Source: Terriglobia bacterium (lineage in GTDB: Bacteria; Acidobacteriota; Terriglobia; UBA7540). From it: DNA of 10,040 bases. Location: the NCBI GenBank assembly GCA_030040295.1, contig JASHTZ010000021.1, positions 1 to 10,040 on the forward strand, in the 5' to 3' direction. A program made the translations under genes and the position numbers. The notes beneath the pieces were generated by a model. It ran no database searches and was not told where the DNA came from. It saw nothing but the letters and a program-made list of their open reading frames with translations. Each line of letters opens with the position of its first letter. The first letter of the stretch is position 1. Below, one piece after another: positions 6,611 to 10,040 of this stretch.

Positions 6611-6958
6611 TCAATCGTCGCTATATCTCACTTCAAAGGTCGTGCAGCCCTTCTCCGACTTCCACGGACCGTGCCTCATGCCGGGTGGTCGGCAGGCGTA
6701 CATCCCGGCACCAAAGGTCTGGTTCAGCGCGAGATCGTGCAAATCTCCCTCGAGGATGTAAACCTCTTCCCAGAAGTCATGCACCAGGGTTCCGTTGGCG
6801 GACGTATCCGTGCCGGGCATAAAACGCAACATGCGCGTGGCGATGCCCGTTTCCGGATCCCGGGCCAGAATCCGTTCATACAGGCCCGGAACTTTTCCCG
6901 GAATAGGAACCCAACCCACCTGCTCCACGGCAAAAAATTCAAACTCCGACTTGCTCAC
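6611..6958 (-). CDS. Small single-domain cupin protein
   Basis: A 115-residue cupin. The start is GTG 6958 because AGGAGG lies 6 nt upstream. A longer open frame to 6994 would begin with an Arg-rich stretch and overlap the monooxygenase stop. Motif 1 is seen as HDFWEEVYILEG (60-71), with His60, Glu64 and Glu65 as candidate metal ligands, and motif 2 as CRPPGMRHGPWKSE (89-102), with His96. These are the usual positions for a bound Fe, Mn or Zn ion, although motif 1 has a single His instead of HxH. Cupins of this size can be ring-opening or diketone-type dioxygenases, isomerases or ligand sensors, and the sequence does not decide. It sits between oxygenase and reductase genes in one operon, so a role on the product of the monooxygenase is a reasonable inference. 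Confidence 0.85.
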   Translation of the reverse strand: MSKSEFEFFAVEQVGWVPIPGKVPGLYERILARDPETGIATRMLRFMPGTDTSANGTLVHDFWEEVYILEGDLHDLALNQTFGAGMYACRPPGMRHGPWKSEKGCTTFEVRYSDD

Positions 6959-6980
6959 CCCAAACCTCCTACGCCTCGCC

Positions 6981-8429
6981 CTATGAATCCACACTGTAAC
7001 TATTCAGAAAGCCTTCCACACTTCCCAGAACCTCCTCGAATCCGTAGTTGCGGAAGGCATAGTTTCTAGCGACGAACGGCGCGCCGGCGTAAAACATTTC
7101 GTACTGCAGATGGCGGCCGGCGAATTCGGAACCAATCATGTCCCAGGCCAGCTTGAACAACTGAACTCTGTGCACTGCCGAGAGGGGCGCCGACTTCAGA
7201 TAGCGTTCCATATCGCCCCGGGTTTCTTCGCTGGAAAAATCGCGAACCGAGGAGGGAAGTTGGATAACCCCCCCGCCCGCCAGCTCGCGGAGCACCTGAA
7301 GGGCGCGGGGGTAAAGCTCCGCTTGCAATCCCATTGCGCCATAGAGAAATCGGGGGTTCGGTTTCACCACACCATGGCGGTCAGTGACGCAGCTTGCTTC
7401 CGAAGCCAGAACCATCCCCTCCACTACCGCCGCCAGAGAGGCCAATTCGCCCAGCTTCTCCTGAACCGACGGCACTCCCTCAAGATTGTTTGCTTGCGCG
7501 ATCTTGCGGGCCACTCCCAAGATGAATTTCATCTTAGCAACCAGGCGAATCTGCGCTTGACTGTTCCCCAGAACGTGGGCGGGAGTATCAAAAAATTGCC
7601 GGCGCACCAGCTCCGGGTTGCGATAAACAAAAACGTTTTCCCAGGGGACGGAGACATCGTCGAAGATCACCAGCGCGTCGGTTTCATCAAATCGGGTGGA
7701 GAGCGGATAATCGAAACGACTCGGCTGAGCCGTGGCGTAGGGGCGGCGGCAATAGATTTTCATGCCTTGGGCATTTACGGGAACCACAAAGGAAAGGGCG
7801 TATGGTTCGTCCTGAGGACTCAGCGGCTTGATACAACTGACGAAGAGATAGTCCGCAACGGCCGTTGACGTGCCCAGCATCTGGGACCCGCCCACGACGA
7901 TTCCACGCTCCTGCTCTTTGCGCACTCTCACCTGAAGCCGCTCGTCCATACCCCCACGGGAAGCCGTAGATTGGTCGGCCTGAGTCGGGATAATGACGTA
8001 GGTAACGAACAGACTCCGGCTTACGAACTCGCGATAAAAACGTACGACGTTTTCACCGAAAGCATGATGCCCGTCGTCAAACGTTTCGGGCGAACTGGCA
8101 AAACCTGCCAGGAATCCTCCCACATGATCGGGACTGCGGCCGATGAAACCCTTGGAGATATTCGCCCACGTGGCGATAGCCTGATGCCTGGCAACCAAAT
8201 CTTCATGGGAGCGAGGAATCATAAAAACCTTGTTTGCGTCTCCGCCGGTTTCGCGGCAAGAAAAGGTCATGCCGTTGGCAGGTTCGGCCGCCGCGTCAAA
8301 CATCGCCGCAATCGACTGCGCGATTCCCTGAAAAGCTTCGTGCCGCGCGACGTCCTCCAACCTCCGGCCGTCAAGGAAGACGGCTCTCCCGTCGGAAAGC
8401 GACTCCCAATATTGACGGCCCGTTCTCAT
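6981..8429 (-). CDS. HpaB-family FADH2-dependent monooxygenase (large component)
   Basis: A 482-residue member of the 4-hydroxyphenylacetate 3-hydroxylase family (HpaB, acyl-CoA-dehydrogenase-like fold). Members hydroxylate phenolic or related rings using reduced flavin from a separate reductase and O2. The start is ATG 8429, with GAGGTG 5 nt upstream. Landmarks: RTGRQYWESLSDGRAVFLDG (2-21); GRSPDHVGGFLAGF (97-110); VTYVIIPTQADQS (142-154); GSQMLGTSTAVADYLFVS (181-198); FDDVSVPWENVFVY (256-269), typical of the family; LGNSQAQIRL (287-296); GAMGLQAELYPRAL (364-377); GGGVIQLPSS (385-394). Length is normal and no break is seen. Relative to the Thermus HpaB structure, the substrate-contact Tyr104 and His142 align by eye with His102 and Tyr144, while Arg100 is kept as Arg98. 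This suggests a subclade with another substrate. It is followed 22 bp later by the cupin and then by its reductase. Confidence 0.92.
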   Translation of the reverse strand: MRTGRQYWESLSDGRAVFLDGRRLEDVARHEAFQGIAQSIAAMFDAAAEPANGMTFSCRETGGDANKVFMIPRSHEDLVARHQAIATWANISKGFIGRSPDHVGGFLAGFASSPETFDDGHHAFGENVVRFYREFVSRSLFVTYVIIPTQADQSTASRGGMDERLQVRVRKEQERGIVVGGSQMLGTSTAVADYLFVSCIKPLSPQDEPYALSFVVPVNAQGMKIYCRRPYATAQPSRFDYPLSTRFDETDALVIFDDVSVPWENVFVYRNPELVRRQFFDTPAHVLGNSQAQIRLVAKMKFILGVARKIAQANNLEGVPSVQEKLGELASLAAVVEGMVLASEASCVTDRHGVVKPNPRFLYGAMGLQAELYPRALQVLRELAGGGVIQLPSSVRDFSSEETRGDMERYLKSAPLSAVHRVQLFKLAWDMIGSEFAGRHLQYEMFYAGAPFVARNYAFRNYGFEEVLGSVEGFLNSYSVDS

Positions 8430-8475
8430 GCTCGCACCTCAGAGCTCTGCCTTAAGACTCACTTCCCTTATTTGT

Positions 8476-9171
8476 TCACACCGCACCGGCAGCCGGCGAG
8501 GGGCGGCAAATTCTGCACTGGTAACCCAAGATGGAATGGTCCGGTGCTTCCAATTCGCACGCAAAGTAATCTGTGAACGAAAATGCCTCCACGCGCAGCG
8601 GTAACGTACCCATCAAAAGCACGGTCCCTTCCAGGCGCTCCCCCAGTTCGGGGCGCAAGCATCCCAGCAGCTCCGCGGGCGCCTGCAATTCTTTGAGTTT
8701 GCCCGATTGATAGAGCGGTGCCCGGGAACCCGGTTCTGCCCAACCGCGCAAAGCTATTTCATCCCACATCGCTGACACATCGCTGTATCTCCAAACGCGG
8801 CTAGCCAACGGTTTGGGGAGTTCTTTTGAACGCGGGATTGACTGGCGCTCGGCTTCCCGGTCCGTGAAGTCGACGCTGACCGACACCAGCGCCTCACCCA
8901 AGGTGTCGCCTTGAAACAGAAGCGCGGGCTCGGCCTCGCCGGAAACCTGGCGCGCCCCCACCGTAATGTCGGAATCGAGAGTCGCCCATGACGGGTCCAC
9001 CGGATACAAAGCCGGTACTCGCTCAGGAGGCGGGATGCCGAGGCGTTTTAGCTCGGCAATATGCGCGCCCACCAGTTTCGAATCGCGCCCGGTGTACCCC
9101 GCCACAAACAAGCGGCGCACGGGGAAGTCCAAGTCGACGCCACCGAGCTCCAACTTCAGTTTCTTCGTCAT
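8476..9171 (-). CDS. DUF2848 family protein
   Basis: A 231-residue protein that I recognise as DUF2848 from AGYTGRD (24-30), SVDFTDREAE (99-108), SKELPKPLA (115-123) and EGTVLLMGTLP (181-191). Length is typical. The function of the family is not established to my knowledge. The pattern EGTVLLMGTLP resembles the GDVI-TGTP segment of fumarylacetoacetate-hydrolase-fold enzymes, so a hydrolase of an acyl-pyruvate-like intermediate is a guess, not an assignment. The start ATG 9171 overlaps the stop of the C-N hydrolase as ATGA, so translation is probably coupled. The stop lies 46 bp before the monooxygenase. No signal peptide or membrane segment is present, so it should be cytoplasmic. Its coupling to an amidase and a flavin monooxygenase points to a catabolic pathway. 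Confidence 0.82.
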   Translation of the reverse strand: MTKKLKLELGGVDLDFPVRRLFVAGYTGRDSKLVGAHIAELKRLGIPPPERVPALYPVDPSWATLDSDITVGARQVSGEAEPALLFQGDTLGEALVSVSVDFTDREAERQSIPRSKELPKPLASRVWRYSDVSAMWDEIALRGWAEPGSRAPLYQSGKLKELQAPAELLGCLRPELGERLEGTVLLMGTLPLRVEAFSFTDYFACELEAPDHSILGYQCRICRPSPAAGAV

Positions 9172-9965
9172 ACGACGCCATTACCTCGACGATCGCGAAG
9201 CACGGGAAACTCGGCGCGCACCTCCGCGACCGTTTCCAAATTTACTTCACCGTACAGGACGCATTCACCCGCCGGAGCCTGCGCCACAACTTTTCCCCAG
9301 GGATCAATGATCAGGCTGTTTCCGGCCAGTTCGCAGTCGCGGTTGGAGCCCGCGCCATTGCACCCGAGTACGTAAAAAAGGTTTTCGATGGCCCGGGCGC
9401 GCGTCAAGACCAGCCAGTGCTCAAGGCGCGCGGCGGGCCAGGCAGAGGTGATCAGCGCCACCTCGGCACCGCAACCTGAATAGCGGCGGTAGAGCTCGGG
9501 AAACCGCAGGTCAAAACACGTCGTGAGGGCGAGATGGCCAATCTCGGAGTGGAGGTCTACGGGAGATTCACCGGCGTTCAGAATCGCATTCTCGCCGGCC
9601 TGGAATCCAAATAAATGCATCTTGCGGTACGCCGCGGCGAGTTTCCCCGCAGGGTGAAAGAGCAGGCTGGTGTTGTACAAATTTCCTTCTGGCGAGCGCT
9701 CGATCATGCTTCCGCCGTGCAACCAAAAACCGCCCCGCGCTGCCGCGGCCGATAATCGAGCTGCCGTGGGTCCATTGAGCGGTTCCGCCGTGCGCTCGTA
9801 CCGGTCGAAATTGAAGAAGCCCACTGTCCAAAGCTCGGGGAACATGACTAGGAGCACCGGGCGGTCGAGCTTCTCCAAAAGACCGAGGCCCCGCGCCAGA
9901 CGCGAGTCGGCGGACTCGTCGTCGTGGGTGGACACCTGAATCAAGGCAACGGAAAACCCGGACAT
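9168..9965 (-). CDS. Carbon-nitrogen hydrolase (nitrilase superfamily amidase)
   Basis: A 265-residue nitrilase-superfamily enzyme with the complete Glu-Lys-Cys catalytic triad: Glu44 in MFPELW, Lys115 in YRKMHLFG, and Cys150 in TTCFDLRFPELYR. CFDLRFPELYR is the consensus around the nucleophile in omega-amidase and Nit-type members. Further family landmarks are WLHGGSM (81-87), NTSLLFHPAG (98-107) and RAIENLFYVLGCNGAG (191-206). It likely hydrolyses a small amide (less likely a nitrile or carbamoyl group) in the cytoplasm. The start ATG 9965 follows the stop of the preceding gene by 2 bp, and its own stop overlaps the DUF2848 start, so it sits inside a translationally coupled operon. The AGGCGG about 10 nt upstream lies within the previous gene. 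Substrate unknown; omega-amidase, maleamate-type or ureido-type activities are all possible. Confidence 0.9.
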   Translation of the reverse strand: MSGFSVALIQVSTHDDESADSRLARGLGLLEKLDRPVLLVMFPELWTVGFFNFDRYERTAEPLNGPTAARLSAAAARGGFWLHGGSMIERSPEGNLYNTSLLFHPAGKLAAAYRKMHLFGFQAGENAILNAGESPVDLHSEIGHLALTTCFDLRFPELYRRYSGCGAEVALITSAWPAARLEHWLVLTRARAIENLFYVLGCNGAGSNRDCELAGNSLIIDPWGKVVAQAPAGECVLYGEVNLETVAEVRAEFPVLRDRRGNGVV

Positions 9966-9967
9966 CG

Positions 9968-10040
9968 TTATGAATCCGCCTCTCGCTCCAGTTCGGCGAT
10001 GACCAGTTGCTCGGTACGCGCCAGGTGATAGTGGGCCGCC
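9968..10040 (-). CDS. C-terminal end of an unidentified protein (first visible gene of the operon)
   Basis: The frame that ends in TAA at 9970-9968 is open to the window edge and reads AAHYHLARTEQLVIAELERE followed by ADS. This amphipathic, helix-like, charged tail would suit the C-terminus of a GntR/FCD-type regulator or another helical protein, but 24 residues cannot identify it. The stop is only 2 bp before the C-N hydrolase start and that gene's ribosome-binding site lies within this frame. Both points support it as a real gene in the same operon. Confidence 0.55.
   Translation of the reverse strand, partial: AAHYHLARTEQLVIAELEREADS

Noticed and set aside
6959..6994. Longer N-terminus for the cupin (start at 6994)
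   Set aside because: It would read an Arg-rich stretch through the AGGAGG site and overlap the monooxygenase stop. GTG 6958 has ideal spacing.
7110..7868. 252-codon plus-strand open frame
   Set aside because: It is antisense to the well-conserved HpaB-like gene. Long antisense frames are expected at this GC content, and no recognisable domain is present. The frames at 6389-7069 and 7971-8576 are rejected for the same reason.
1..10040. CRISPR arrays, tRNA/rRNA genes, transposases, phage genes
   Set aside because: No regularly spaced repeats, no RNA-gene signatures and no mobile-element proteins were seen in either strand.

Overview
The window looks like a stretch of an Acidobacteria-type genome (Solibacter/Bryobacter-like). 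This is inferred from the large Oar-like outer-membrane protein, which has an N-terminal carboxypeptidase-regulatory domain and an LPLNGRDFQTL plug motif. That family is greatly expanded in this phylum. High GC, many GTG starts and Tat/BNR-type secreted proteins fit, but no rRNA or other marker gene is present, so this is not proof.

Layout. (1) Bases 1-850: two divergent genes share a 227-bp spacer. On the minus strand is the 5' end of a Tat-signal protein cut by the window edge. On the plus strand is a sialidase-like (BNR/Asp-box) gene reduced to a remnant: it has a perfect ribosome-binding site and signal-peptide region, but a stop codon at codon 5 and no 3' end. (2) Bases 802-5839, minus strand: a secreted type-B carboxylesterase lies downstream of a 1097-residue Oar-like TonB-dependent-receptor-type protein. 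The 163-bp spacer between them holds a perfect 20-bp inverted repeat and a second GC-rich hairpin. (3) Bases 6013-10040, minus strand: a tight gene string reads, in transcription order, end of an unidentified protein, carbon-nitrogen hydrolase, DUF2848 protein, HpaB-type flavin-dependent monooxygenase, cupin, flavin reductase. Spacings are 2 bp, an ATGA overlap, 46, 22 and 55 bp.

How the genes may work together. The HpaB-like oxygenase and the HpaC-like reductase form a standard two-component flavin monooxygenase. Packed with a nitrilase-superfamily amidase, a DUF2848 protein and a small cupin, they suggest a catabolic cassette for an aromatic or heterocyclic compound carrying or yielding an amide. 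The oxygenase differs from the structurally studied Thermus HpaB at two substrate-contact positions (Tyr to His and His to Tyr), so the substrate is probably not 4-hydroxyphenylacetate. The Oar-like protein and the secreted esterase follow on the same strand and could handle capture and de-esterification outside the cell, but this link rests only on proximity.

No tRNA, rRNA, CRISPR array, transposase or integrase was seen. No stretch longer than 300 bases lacks a gene or remnant.
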